A stretch of DNA of 52,031 bases from Parabacteroides sp. (GTDB lineage: Bacteria > Bacteroidota > Bacteroidia > Bacteroidales > Tannerellaceae), in assembly GCA_021204335.1 (NCBI GenBank), contig JAJPZM010000009.1, positions 1-52,031 of the forward strand, in the 5' to 3' direction. Within the stretch, counting starts at the first letter, position 1. Every line of letters starts with the position of its first letter. The position numbers were made by a program, and so were the translations under genes. The notes under the pieces are model-generated. The model was given only the letters and a program-made list of their open reading frames with translations, was not told the DNA's origin and did not search any database. Shown piece after piece: positions 17,555 to 26,226 of the stretch.

Positions 17555-18510
17555 GGGCGAGTGACACGTGACACAGGACGGTCGCCTTCCAGGAATCCGA
17601 TGACATTATTGCAAACCGTACGTGCCATGACAATGCGCACATCCAATGTCTGCGTGCCGATATGGGGAGTTAACACGACATTGTCCATTTCCAGCAATTC
17701 GGGCAAAGGATAGTCGCCGAATTCAAAAACATCGAGACCAGCGCCATGAATCGTTCCATCCTGCAAGGCTTTGACCAGGGCATGCTCGTCAACCAGCGGG
17801 CCACGGGCGGTGTTGATCAGGATAGCGGAAGGTTTCATCTGTTTCAGTTCCGCTTCACCGATGATATGGTAGGTTTCCGGTGTATAAGGGGCGTTCAGCG
17901 ATACAAAGTCGGACTTTGCCAGCAACTCATCCATCGGGGCATACGTTACATTCAGTTTCGTCTCTTCATCTACGTAAAGTTGGCGGCGGTTGTGATAGAT
18001 CACTTCCATACCGCAGGCGTTCGCCCGTTTAGCCAAGGCTTTTCCGATACGTCCCATGCCGATAATACCGAGCGTCTGTCCGGTGACATTCACACCTAAA
18101 TTCTCCAGGACGCCCACTTTCATTTCCTTACCAAGCGTACGTAATTTCCGATCGCATTCGGTGATGCGGCGGGCGGTATCGATCATCAGTCCGAGTGCCA
18201 GGTTGGCGGTAGGGGCGGTAACCGGGTCGGGAGTATTGGCGACAGTCAGGCCTTTCTCCAGACAATAGGCTACGTCTATATTATTATAACCTACCGCATA
18301 GTTGGCCACGAGTTTCAACTTGGGAGCATGGTCGACCAACTCCTTGTTTACAGGGAAATCGAACATGGAGCACAAGACATCATACTCCGGAATCATCTCA
18401 TAAACCTCTTCATACGTAAAGTCTCTTCCTTCAGGAAAAGTAACGTCATATTTGCTTTCCAGCTCGGTAAATCCCTCGCGGAACATGTCGTAGGCAACTA
18501 ATATCTTCAT
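17551..18510 (-). CDS. D-isomer-specific 2-hydroxyacid dehydrogenase
   Basis: A 319-residue NAD-dependent oxidoreductase. The split catalytic domain flanks a Rossmann domain with GIIGMGRIGKALAKRA; the catalytic triad lies in LINTARGPLV (R), FEFGDYP (E) and LTPHIGTQTLD (H). The substrate could be glyoxylate, hydroxypyruvate or a similar 2-oxo acid; the sequence does not decide. It is first in an operon with the AlkD-like and TIGR02757 genes, an unusual pairing of metabolism with DNA repair that may reflect only shared transcription. A TAAATTTG promoter element lies 33 bases upstream. Confidence 0.9.
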   Translation of the reverse strand: MKILVAYDMFREGFTELESKYDVTFPEGRDFTYEEVYEMIPEYDVLCSMFDFPVNKELVDHAPKLKLVANYAVGYNNIDVAYCLEKGLTVANTPDPVTAPTANLALGLMIDTARRITECDRKLRTLGKEMKVGVLENLGVNVTGQTLGIIGMGRIGKALAKRANACGMEVIYHNRRQLYVDEETKLNVTYAPMDELLAKSDFVSLNAPYTPETYHIIGEAELKQMKPSAILINTARGPLVDEHALVKALQDGTIHGAGLDVFEFGDYPLPELLEMDNVVLTPHIGTQTLDVRIVMARTVCNNVIGFLEGDRPVSRVTRP

Positions 18511-18543
18511 ATTCTAATGTATATTATTTTCTTTATCAGCCGT

Positions 18544-18551
18544 CAAATTTA
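18544..18551 (-). promoter_or_regulatory. -7 element TAAATTTG for the dehydrogenase operon
   Basis: The minus strand reads TAAATTTG (TAnnTTTG), 33 bases before the ATG at 18510. It is divergent from the spm promoter candidate at 18585-18592. Confidence 0.4.
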
Positions 18552-18584
18552 AACAAACAGCCCTTTAATACAAAGAAGAATTGC

Positions 18585-18592
18585 TACTTTTG
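18585..18592 (+). promoter_or_regulatory. -7 element TACTTTTG for the SpmA/SpmB fusion
   Basis: TACTTTTG matches TAnnTTTG, 35 bases before the ATG at 18628. The -33 position is only weakly TTTG-like (TTTA). Confidence 0.4.
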
Positions 18593-18627
18593 TCAAAACA
18601 TTTAGTAAAATAAACGACTGTTGTTCT

Positions 18628-19863
18628 ATGGTTTTAAACTACATTTGGATTGCCTTTTTTCTTATCGCTTTTGTTGTCGCATTGGGCAAACTGGTCTTTG
18701 CGGGAGATATGGGCGTATTCACCGAGATTATTAATTCCTCATTTGCTTCTGCTAAAACGGGATTCGAGATTTCCATCGGATTAACCGGTATCTTATCGCT
18801 CTGGCTGGGCATTATGAAGATCGGCGAGAAGGGGGGAGTCATACAGTCGTTTGCCCGGCTCGGTGCACCGGTCTTCAGTAAACTTTTCCCGGATATTCCC
18901 AAAGAGCACCCGGTAACCGGATCGATATTCATGAACATCTCCGCCAACCTGCTCGGACTGGATAATGCAGCAACCCCGATGGGACTGAAAGCCATGCAGC
19001 AATTACAGGAACTGAATACAGAGAAAAACTCGGCAAGCAACCCGATGATCATGTTCCTTTGCATCAATGCTTCGGGACTGACATTAATCCCGATAACCAT
19101 CATGATGTACAGGGCACAAATGGGGGCCGCCAATCCATCGGACATATTCCTGCCGATTATGCTGGCGACATTTTCTTCTACTTTAGTTGCTATATTGGCT
19201 GTCTGCATCAAACAACGGATCAATATTCTTCAGAAGAACCTGCTACTATTCTTCGGTGGGCTGGCTGCTTTCATCGGGGGATTGGCCTGGCTGTTTAATT
19301 CACTGGAACAGGAACAGGTTTCCCTTTACTCAACTTTATTCGCAAACACGCTATTGTTTACGATAATCTGCGGTTTCATCGTCAGCGGCATACGCAAAAA
19401 GATCAATGTGCACGACACGTTTATCGAAGGGGCGAAAGAGGGATTTAAAACGGCGATAACAATCATTCCGTATCTGATAGCCATATTAGTTGGGATAGGG
19501 GTGTTCCGAGCTTCGGGCGCCATGGATTTTGTGATAGACGGGATTCGTCTGGGTGTCGGTACGCTGGGTATAAATACGGATTTCGTAGAAGGTCTTCCTA
19601 CTATCCTGATGAAACCGCTCAGCGGAAGCGGCGCGCGGGGAATGATGCTGGATGCGATGAATACGTATGGAGCCGACTCGTTTGTCGGACGTTTGGCATC
19701 CATCGTACAAGGTTCAACGGATACTACCTTTTATGTAGTCGCCCTGTATTACGGAAGTGTCGGCATACGCAATACACGTTATACGATACAATGTTCTTTG
19801 CTGGCAGACCTGGTAGGGGCAATCGCCGCCATCGCACTTACTTATCTGTTCTTTGCCCAATAG
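18628..19863 (+). CDS. SpmA/SpmB-type nucleoside-recognition (Gate) membrane protein, fused
   Basis: A 411-residue polytopic inner-membrane protein carrying two Gate/nucleoside-recognition domains. The N-terminal half resembles SpmA (GLTGILSLWLGIMKIGEKGG; FMNISANLLGLDNAATPMGL) and the C-terminal half resembles SpmB (EGAKEGFKTAITIIPYLIAI; MKPLSGSGARGMMLDAM; STDTTFYVVALYYGSVG). In Bacillus these are separate spore maturation proteins; Bacteroidales do not sporulate and carry them fused, so the role here is unknown, probably transport. It begins with MVLNYIWIAFFL, a membrane segment. Confidence 0.88.
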   Translation: MVLNYIWIAFFLIAFVVALGKLVFAGDMGVFTEIINSSFASAKTGFEISIGLTGILSLWLGIMKIGEKGGVIQSFARLGAPVFSKLFPDIPKEHPVTGSIFMNISANLLGLDNAATPMGLKAMQQLQELNTEKNSASNPMIMFLCINASGLTLIPITIMMYRAQMGAANPSDIFLPIMLATFSSTLVAILAVCIKQRINILQKNLLLFFGGLAAFIGGLAWLFNSLEQEQVSLYSTLFANTLLFTIICGFIVSGIRKKINVHDTFIEGAKEGFKTAITIIPYLIAILVGIGVFRASGAMDFVIDGIRLGVGTLGINTDFVEGLPTILMKPLSGSGARGMMLDAMNTYGADSFVGRLASIVQGSTDTTFYVVALYYGSVGIRNTRYTIQCSLLADLVGAIAAIALTYLFFAQ

Positions 19864-19887
19864 GATTTTCCCGATTATCAAAATGAC

Positions 19888-19949
19888 ATTACTATAGCGG
19901 GTAATTCGGATTAGTATAGCGAGTATTTGGAATTAGTCCTACGACTAAT
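19888..19949. repeat. Palindrome array D: three 18-bp cores every 22 bp
   Basis: Cores at 19888-19905 (ATTACTATAGCGGGTAAT), 19910-19927 (ATTAGTATAGCGAGTATT) and 19932-19949 (ATTAGTCCTACGACTAAT). Spacing is exactly 22 bp; the linkers are TCGG and TGGA. The first two cores have AG at the centre, the third TA. It is a third sequence class with the same geometry as arrays A-C, between the spm fusion and ybeY. Confidence 0.75.
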
Positions 19950-19998
19950 ATTTTTTAACATATCATTCAGATAGAGAAACTAGAATAATAATAGCATT

Positions 19999-20433
19999 AT
20001 GGCAATAGCATTTTACGCGGAGGACATCGAACTTCCGAACATCAAAAAGAGAGCAGTCAGCAACTGGATCAAAGCAGTTGCCGAAACATACGGGAAAAAG
20101 GCTGGGGATATCAGCTATATCTTTTGCTCCGACGACAAGATCCTGGAGGTAAACCGCCAGTACTTGCAACACGATTATTACACCGACATCATCACATTCG
20201 ATTATACCAGTGGCAACAAAATATCGGGCGACCTCTTCATCAGCCTGGATACGGTAAAAACAAATGCGGAACAGTTCAAAACGCCCTACAACGAAGAACT
20301 CCACCGCACCATCATCCATGGCATCCTCCACCTGTGCGGCATTAACGATAAAGGCCCCGGAGAACGGGAAATCATGGAAGAGAACGAAAATAAAGCACTG
20401 GCCATTTTGCCGGAAGAGTGCCGGGAGGGTTAA
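19999..20433 (+). CDS. ybeY: Endoribonuclease YbeY
   Basis: A 144-residue metalloprotein needed for 16S rRNA 3' maturation and ribosome quality control. The zinc motif appears as HRTIIHGILHLCGINDKG, a variant of HGxLHLxGxDH in which the last histidine is replaced; FDYTSGNKISGDLFIS precedes it. The length is typical of the Bacteroidetes version. In related genomes it sits directly upstream of mnmG; here a two-component system lies in between. The start MAIAFYAEDIELP is the first ATG after array D. Confidence 0.92.
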   Translation: MAIAFYAEDIELPNIKKRAVSNWIKAVAETYGKKAGDISYIFCSDDKILEVNRQYLQHDYYTDIITFDYTSGNKISGDLFISLDTVKTNAEQFKTPYNEELHRTIIHGILHLCGINDKGPGEREIMEENENKALAILPEECREG

Positions 20434-20507
20434 CTTCTGGCATTCTTAAATACTCACCCAAACCATCCATCCACTCATTCCCTTTCTAAGCGGAGATCTT
20501 TCGTTCT

Positions 20508-20515
20508 TACTTTTG
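20508..20515 (+). promoter_or_regulatory. -7 element TACTTTTG upstream of sensor kinase
   Basis: TACTTTTG fits TAnnTTTG, 35 bases before the ATG at 20551. TTTC at 20483-20486 sits 21 bases upstream as a weak -33 candidate. Confidence 0.4.
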
Positions 20516-20550
20516 AGCTGCAATCAGTTTTTTCATTTAAATTTACGGTT

Positions 20551-23290
20551 ATGAAAGTAAGACTCTTATTTCTATTTGTATGCCTGGCATGGAGCGGATG
20601 GGCGGAAACATTTACTCCCTACAGTCCCGATTCCTTGAAAAAAGGAGATTGGTTAACGATTGAATCCGTTCAATATTATCCCTACGTAGCTCCGGGAATT
20701 GAGAAAGAGATTCCCTGGAGAGCAGAGAATATCCGCCGGATCACTATACTAGCTACCGTTGCAGAAGCAACCGGGAAAACCCTTTCCATCGATTATACGC
20801 TGGATAATCTGTATGATTGCCGCAACGATACAGAAAAGCAAGGGTTTTATTATTTCGACAGCCGGTATCAAAAAGATTTCGCTCTCAAAGATCCACTGAT
20901 AGGCAAACTGCTTATCTATGTCACACACGACCGAAAAAGCGGGTATGATTCCCGCAACGATAAAGAAAAGACGGGCTTTTATTATTCCGACAGCCAGTCT
21001 AAAAAAGATTTAGCTAACGAGTATGCACTGAAAGGCAAACAGATTATGCGTGTCACATACGACCGAAAAAGTGGAAATGCGCTTACATTTGACAAAGCAA
21101 TCACATCCTGTTCCTACGCAAAAACGCTAATTCCTTTCGGAATAAGACAAGAAGGATTATGCGCCTATCCGGGAACGGTTGTTCAAGACTCGGTAAATCT
21201 GGATCAGCTACTTATTCCGGTAACTAAAAATATCCTGACCGGATGGAAAGATGGCGGGAATATTCAACTCACACCGAATGTCCGGATTGTCGATGCCTCA
21301 TTTGCACTTCCTCCAAATACGGAATTTACCTGTAAATTCTTCAACATCGAAACATCAGGGAAAACAACCGTACACAAGAAATTATTTATTGCCTATCCCA
21401 CAGAATACGAGGCCGGAAAAGAAACGACCCTGTTGCTTACTCCAGGAGATTCCATTACTCAAGACCTAACAGCATTCGAGGAGACACATGTCACCCGCTA
21501 CCTGGGACGAGGAAGTGAGCAAAACAACCTGCACTATAACACCCAACGATTTGTCAAGTTCTTGGGTCTTGACTTCTCCCGGCCAGACAAACTGAAAGAA
21601 TCTTTCCATCTCCAAAATTCTCTTTTCCAATCCACTTTAAAGAAAGATTTTGAGAACATGGATCCTTATTGGCGAAAGGTTTTCGAAGTCTCGGAACAAT
21701 ATATCAAAGGAGCGTTCATCCTGGACTCCTATATAAAAACGACCGACAAAAAACATGGAATAAAAGCAGGTTGCTCGACTGGCAAGCACCACCTTTCTCA
21801 TCGGTCAATCCACTTATCGATTACGCGTACAGCCTGAAAAAACGGGATGCAGCACATTACAGTTATTTCCTGTACATCTACACAGCCTATAAAAAACAGG
21901 AGATCAAAGCAGACAATCTATATCTGGATAAACAAAAGAAATTAATGCCGCAGGAAGACTATCTGCTGAACAAACAACTTCTCTCGGGTTATCCTAAATA
22001 CCTGGTAAGCGGAATAAACCTGATAGATTTAATGAACGACAAGACAATACATGAAGTAGAAGACGATTATAACGATTTTATCACTTCCTGTCCAGATACC
22101 AGTCTGACCAATCATCTGACAGATATACACAACAGACTGTTGCCTTTTGAACCGGGACGAAACATTCAAAAAAACGGCCTTATCATAACCGACAGTCTGC
22201 ATCTGGTGAAAGGAAGCAACAGGAAATACATCCTGTTATTTTTATCGGCAACCGATGGGCTCAGTATTCCGAACCTGCAAAACGCCCTCAACTTGAAAGA
22301 ACTCCTCAAAACGGAAGGATTGGCATCCACCGTAAAACTCGAACTGTACGCTCGTTTTTCTCCTCAAAATGCTGAACGGGTGAAACCGTATAAAGCAATA
22401 CCCGAAGAGCAAAAACGGTCTTTGAATTTTAAAATAGGTATCGGCAATGTCGCTATCCTAATGCGCGAAGACGGAACTATTCTCTATCGACAACTCGGGG
22501 GTTGGGAGTTTGACACAAAACCGATACTCGGATTAATACAAAAAGACCTAGCAGAGAGGATAAATCGTTCAATGATTTTATAAAAGGATTCAAAGAAGGA
22601 ATCTTAGGTGCGCTTTTACTTGCAGTAATCATCGGTTCCATCTACTATTTCCGCACTAAAAACAAACAAAAGCAGGAACGCAACCGCCGCCACATCCGTG
22701 AACTCGAACTCCGTGCGATCCGCTCCCAGATGAACCCGCATTTCATTTTTAACGCGCTAAGTTCGATCCAGAATCTGATCAACCGCTCGGCCAACGAGGA
22801 AGCGAACAAATATCTGATCGATTTCTCACGCTTGCTGCGGAAAGTATTGGCGACTTCTGAAAAGAAGTTGGTTCCCCTTTCCGACGAAATCGAACAGCTG
22901 GAACTATATTTGAAACTGGAACAACTTCGTTACCCTTTCTCTTACGCACTGACAGTCGACAGTAATATCGAGCCGGATGCGATCGAAATACCGGGAATGC
23001 TGATACAACCTTTCATCGAAAATGCGGTCAAGCACGGAATTGCACCTAGGGGCACGGGAGAAATAACAATTCGATTATCTTTGCAAAATCAGTCTTTACT
23101 AATCGACATCATTGATGACGGTCCCGGATTGAAAACAGAAGCGAATGGAGGCTTCGGCATACGTGCGGTCACCAACGAGTTTGAGATATTAAAGACTTTA
23201 TACAATACGGAAATCGGTATTACGATCGAAAACAGACAGGAAAAAGAGGCTGTTTCCGGTTGCCACGTCCAGTTATCCATTCCTTTATAA
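20551..23290 (+). pseudogene. LytS-type sensor histidine kinase with large periplasmic domain, two frameshifts
   Basis: Read through two single-base frameshifts this is one 913-residue sensor. A signal peptide (MKVRLLFLFVCLAWSGWA) leads to a periplasmic part of about 660 residues, with a tandem 44-residue duplication early on and a probable thioredoxin-like segment late (YILLFLSATDGLSIPNLQNA). A membrane helix (GALLLAVIIGSIYYF) precedes a His_kinase domain with phospho-acceptor H in RSQMNPHFIFNALSSIQNL, N-box MLIQPFIENAVKHGI and a G-box DDGPG. Frameshift 1: A6 at 21748-21753 needs one more A, joining TTDKK to TWNKSRLLDW. Frameshift 2: GG at 22558-22559 needs one more G, joining DLAER to DKSFNDFIKGF. 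Both are in homopolymers. The ligand is unknown. It is paired with the LytTR regulator that follows. Confidence 0.8.
20812..21075 (+). repeat. 132-bp in-frame tandem duplication in the sensor domain
   Basis: Two copies starting at 20812 and 20944, exactly 132 bp apart. Each encodes 44 residues beginning YD(C/S)RND(T/K)EK and ending DRKSG. The copies have diverged, mostly in the middle, so the duplication is not recent. Confidence 0.85.
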
Positions 23291-23298
23291 GACAAAAT

Positions 23299-24055
23299 AT
23301 GGAGAAAAAAAATAACCGCAGCAATTGTAGACGATGAGCAGGGTAACCGGGAAAACCTACTCCGGATGATTCCCGGCTATTGTCCGCAAGTGGAAGTAAC
23401 AGCCGTTTGCAGTTCCGTTGCGGAAGCCCGTCAAGCTTTATCAAATACCCAACCTGATATCCTTTTTCTCGATATCAGGTTGGGAGACGATACCAGTTTC
23501 TCCTTACTGGAAAGCCTGCCGGAAATCCTTTTCGAGGTAATCTTCGTGACAGCCTACGATAGCTATGCGATCCAGGCAATTCGTTTCAGCGCACTCGATT
23601 ATTTATTAAAACCGATCGATCCGAAAGAACTGGTCAATGCCGTAGATAAAGCAATCGAAGTCATTCTTAGGAAACAGGAGAACAATCGCATGCGAAACCT
23701 GCTAAGAAATGCCCACAGCCAGGACAAACACAAGAAAATAGCCCTTTCCGTAGCCGATAAGATCGAGTTTGTCGAGATCGACTCGATCGTCCGTTGCGAG
23801 GCGGAAAGCAATTATACCACTTTCTACCTGAAGTCGGGAGAAAGGCTGATCGTTTCAAAAACACTGAAAGAGTTTGACGAGCTATTGACACCCTACAACT
23901 TCCTGCGCGTACACCAATCGCACCTGATCAACCTGGATGAAATAAAAAGCTTCATCAAAAGTGATGGAGGATATATCCGCATGAAAGACGGTTCTTCGAT
24001 CAGCATTTCCCGCCAACGGCGCAATTATGTAATGGAAATTCTAAAACAGCTATAA
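23299..24055 (+). pseudogene. LytTR response regulator, frameshift near the start
   Basis: A two-component regulator: receiver domain (acidic IVDDEQGNREN, phospho-acceptor D in DILFLDIRLGDD, KPID loop) followed by a LytTR DNA-binding domain (VDKIEFVEIDSIVRCEAES; LRVHQSHLINLDEIKSFIK). The natural start MEKK at 23299, 8 bases after the kinase stop, is out of frame with the rest. Removing one A from the A8 run (23305-23312) restores a 251-residue protein (MEKKITAAIVDDEQ). Without this, the first in-frame ATG is 23366, which would delete the acidic pair of the receiver. It is probably co-transcribed with the sensor, which also carries homopolymer frameshifts. Confidence 0.82.
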
Positions 24056-24087
24056 AAAAGAGGAGAAGAGCCCTAATCTTTTTTTTA

Positions 24088-24171
24088 TTTAGAGGTACGT
24101 CTAAACCAATTTAGAGGTAGGTGTAAATCAATTTAGACGTACCTCTAAATTGGTTTACACCTAGGTATGAC
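24088..24171. repeat. Palindrome array B: inverted near-copy of array A
   Basis: Cores at 24088-24105, 24110-24127, 24132-24149 and 24154-24171, centres at 24096, 24118, 24140 and 24162, all TA and exactly 22 bp apart. The linkers are CCAA, TCAA and TTGG. Half-sites are CCTCTAAA, CGTCTAAA and GGTGTAAA, with the same divergent end GGTATGAC and adjacent CAAAA as in array A, in the opposite orientation. A T-rich stretch (about 24079-24090) abuts the other end. The array lies in the 210-base gap between the response regulator and mnmG. Confidence 0.85.
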
Positions 24172-24233
24172 AAAAGAATCATAGAATACCTGTCAAAAAG
24201 TCTTTATAACCTAAATCTTTCGTCTGCAGTGAT

Positions 24234-24241
24234 TATCTTTG
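24234..24241 (+). promoter_or_regulatory. -7 element TATCTTTG upstream of mnmG
   Basis: TATCTTTG matches TAnnTTTG, 24 bases before the ATG at 24266. No good -33 box. It lies downstream of array B, so mnmG probably starts its own transcript. Confidence 0.5.
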
Positions 24242-24265
24242 CATCTAAAATAAAAGGAAATAAAA

Positions 24266-26143
24266 ATGACTTTCAATTACGATGTGATCGTGGTAGGTGC
24301 CGGCCACGCAGGCTGTGAAGCCGCTGCAGCTGCCGCCAACCTGGGTTCGAAAACGCTTCTTATCACTATGGACATGAACAAGATTGCACAGATGAGCTGC
24401 AATCCGGCTGTAGGCGGTATCGCCAAAGGGCAGATTGTCCGCGAAATCGATGCGTTGGGCGGCTATATGGGAATTGTAACAGACCGCACAGCGATCCAGT
24501 TCCGCATGCTGAATCGCAGTAAAGGCCCGGCGATGTGGAGCCCGCGTGCACAAAGCGACCGCGCCCGGTTTATCGATTGTTGGCGAGGCATTCTGGAAAA
24601 CCTTCCCAACCTGTACATCTGGCAGGATACTGTCCGCGAATTATTATTGGACGGCAACACCGTATGCGGTGTAAAAACCTATATGAACGTAGAGTTCCGC
24701 GCCAAAAGTGTAGTGCTGACCAACGGTACTTTCTTGAATGGGTTAATGCACATCGGACGGACACAGTTGTGTGGCGGGCGTATCGCCGAACCGGCAGCAA
24801 CCGAACTCACCGAACAACTCGTTTCACTCGGTATCAAATCAGAGCGGATGAAGACGGGAACACCGGTGCGTATCGACGGACGCAGCGTACATTTCGATGA
24901 AATGGGCGAACAACCGGGAGAAAACGAATTCCATAAGTTTTCATATATGGATTTCCAACCACGTCCTCTCAAACAGCTTAGTTGCTGGACGACATTCACC
25001 AATGAAGCCTGTCACGAAATTCTGCGTGAAGGCCTCCCCGACTCTCCTCTGTATAACGGGCAAATCCAGAGTATCGGCCCGCGCTATTGTCCGAGCATCG
25101 AAACAAAGATCGTGACTTTTGCGGATAAGAACCAGCATCAATTATTTCTGGAGCCGGAAGGCGAAACGACACAGGAATATTACCTAAACGGTTTCTCCTC
25201 CTCTCTCCCATTAGATATACAGTTGCGCGCCCTGCAAGCCATACCAGCCTTCCGGGATATTCAGATTTATCGTCCGGGTTATGCCATCGAATATGATTTC
25301 TTCGATCCTACCCAGCTACATCATAACCTGGAGACAAAACAAATCCGCAACCTGTTTTTTGCCGGACAGATCAACGGAACCACCGGATATGAGGAAGCAG
25401 GCGGACAGGGATTGATTGCCGGCATTAACGCCCATATCAACTGCCACGGCGGAGAACCTTTTATACTGGGACGCGACGAAGCCTATATCGGCGTGCTGAT
25501 CGACGACCTCGTAACCAAAGGGGTGGACGAGCCCTACCGTATGTTTACCTCCCGTGCCGAATACCGCATCCTGCTCCGGCAAGATGACGCCGACATGCGC
25601 TTAACGGAAAAAGCATACCAGATTGGCCTCGCCAAACAAGACCGCTACGACCTGCTCAAAGAAAAGAAAGAATACAGGGATGCAATCATTGCTTTTGCAG
25701 AAAATTACTCCGTAAAGGCTCAATACCTGAACGATGGTCTGGAGAAATTGGGTACTGCCCCACTCTCTCATGGATGCAAACTGATCGAACTAATTCCGCG
25801 CCCACAAGTTACGCTTGAAAATATAGCAGAACTGGTTCCGGCATTCCGTGAAGAATTAGATAAAGTTCCATTAGCGCGTAAAGAGGAGATCATCGAAGCA
25901 GCGGAGATTCTGATCAAATACAGCGGCTATATCCGGCGCGAACAAATCATCGCAGATAAAATAAACCGCCTGGAAAATATCCATATCAAAGGTAAATTCG
26001 ATTACAATTCGATCCAGTCTTTATCGACTGAAGCGCGGCAAAAGCTAACCAGGATCGACCCGGACACCATTGCCCAGGCAAGCCGTATCCCGGGCATCTC
26101 CCCCAGCGATATAAATATCCTGTTGGTCATGCTCGGAAGATAA
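24266..26143 (+). CDS. mnmG: tRNA uridine-5-carboxymethylaminomethyl modification enzyme MnmG
   Basis: A 625-residue FAD protein that, with MnmE, installs the cmnm5 group on the wobble uridine of several tRNAs. The FAD-binding motif is VIVVGAGHAGCEAA; the second signature is MSCNPAVGGIAKGQIVREID; the conserved GPRYCPSIE and GQINGTTGYEEAGGQGLIAG follow. Length and ends are normal, with no frameshift. A ParB-site consensus lies 10 bases after its stop. In many bacteria mnmG (gidA) is near the replication origin. Confidence 0.98.
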   Translation: MTFNYDVIVVGAGHAGCEAAAAAANLGSKTLLITMDMNKIAQMSCNPAVGGIAKGQIVREIDALGGYMGIVTDRTAIQFRMLNRSKGPAMWSPRAQSDRARFIDCWRGILENLPNLYIWQDTVRELLLDGNTVCGVKTYMNVEFRAKSVVLTNGTFLNGLMHIGRTQLCGGRIAEPAATELTEQLVSLGIKSERMKTGTPVRIDGRSVHFDEMGEQPGENEFHKFSYMDFQPRPLKQLSCWTTFTNEACHEILREGLPDSPLYNGQIQSIGPRYCPSIETKIVTFADKNQHQLFLEPEGETTQEYYLNGFSSSLPLDIQLRALQAIPAFRDIQIYRPGYAIEYDFFDPTQLHHNLETKQIRNLFFAGQINGTTGYEEAGGQGLIAGINAHINCHGGEPFILGRDEAYIGVLIDDLVTKGVDEPYRMFTSRAEYRILLRQDDADMRLTEKAYQIGLAKQDRYDLLKEKKEYRDAIIAFAENYSVKAQYLNDGLEKLGTAPLSHGCKLIELIPRPQVTLENIAELVPAFREELDKVPLARKEEIIEAAEILIKYSGYIRREQIIADKINRLENIHIKGKFDYNSIQSLSTEARQKLTRIDPDTIAQASRIPGISPSDINILLVMLGR

Positions 26144-26152
26144 AATACAAAT

Positions 26153-26168
26153 TGTTCCACGTGAAACA
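26153..26168. promoter_or_regulatory. parS site (ParB/Spo0J binding)
   Basis: TGTTCCACGTGAAACA matches the conserved bacterial parS consensus TGTTNCACGTGAAACA at every position. It lies in the 83-base gap between mnmG and uvrC. It is expected to load ParB for chromosome segregation and implies an origin-proximal location. No second copy was noticed in the window. Confidence 0.85.
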
Positions 26169-26226
26169 TTTACTTTAGATAAAAGTAGGTAAAACGCTGG
26201 GAATAGGACAGAAAGAACAGAACAAG

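Noticed and set aside
20551..23290. Three separate genes (two hypothetical proteins and a kinase fragment)
   Set aside because: The frames join with one base each in homopolymers to give signal peptide, periplasmic domain, membrane helix and kinase in the normal order; the kinase part alone lacks a membrane anchor.
3218..24171. 22-bp arrays as CRISPR
   Set aside because: The gaps between repeats are only 4 bp, repeats are palindromic and variable, and no cas genes are present.
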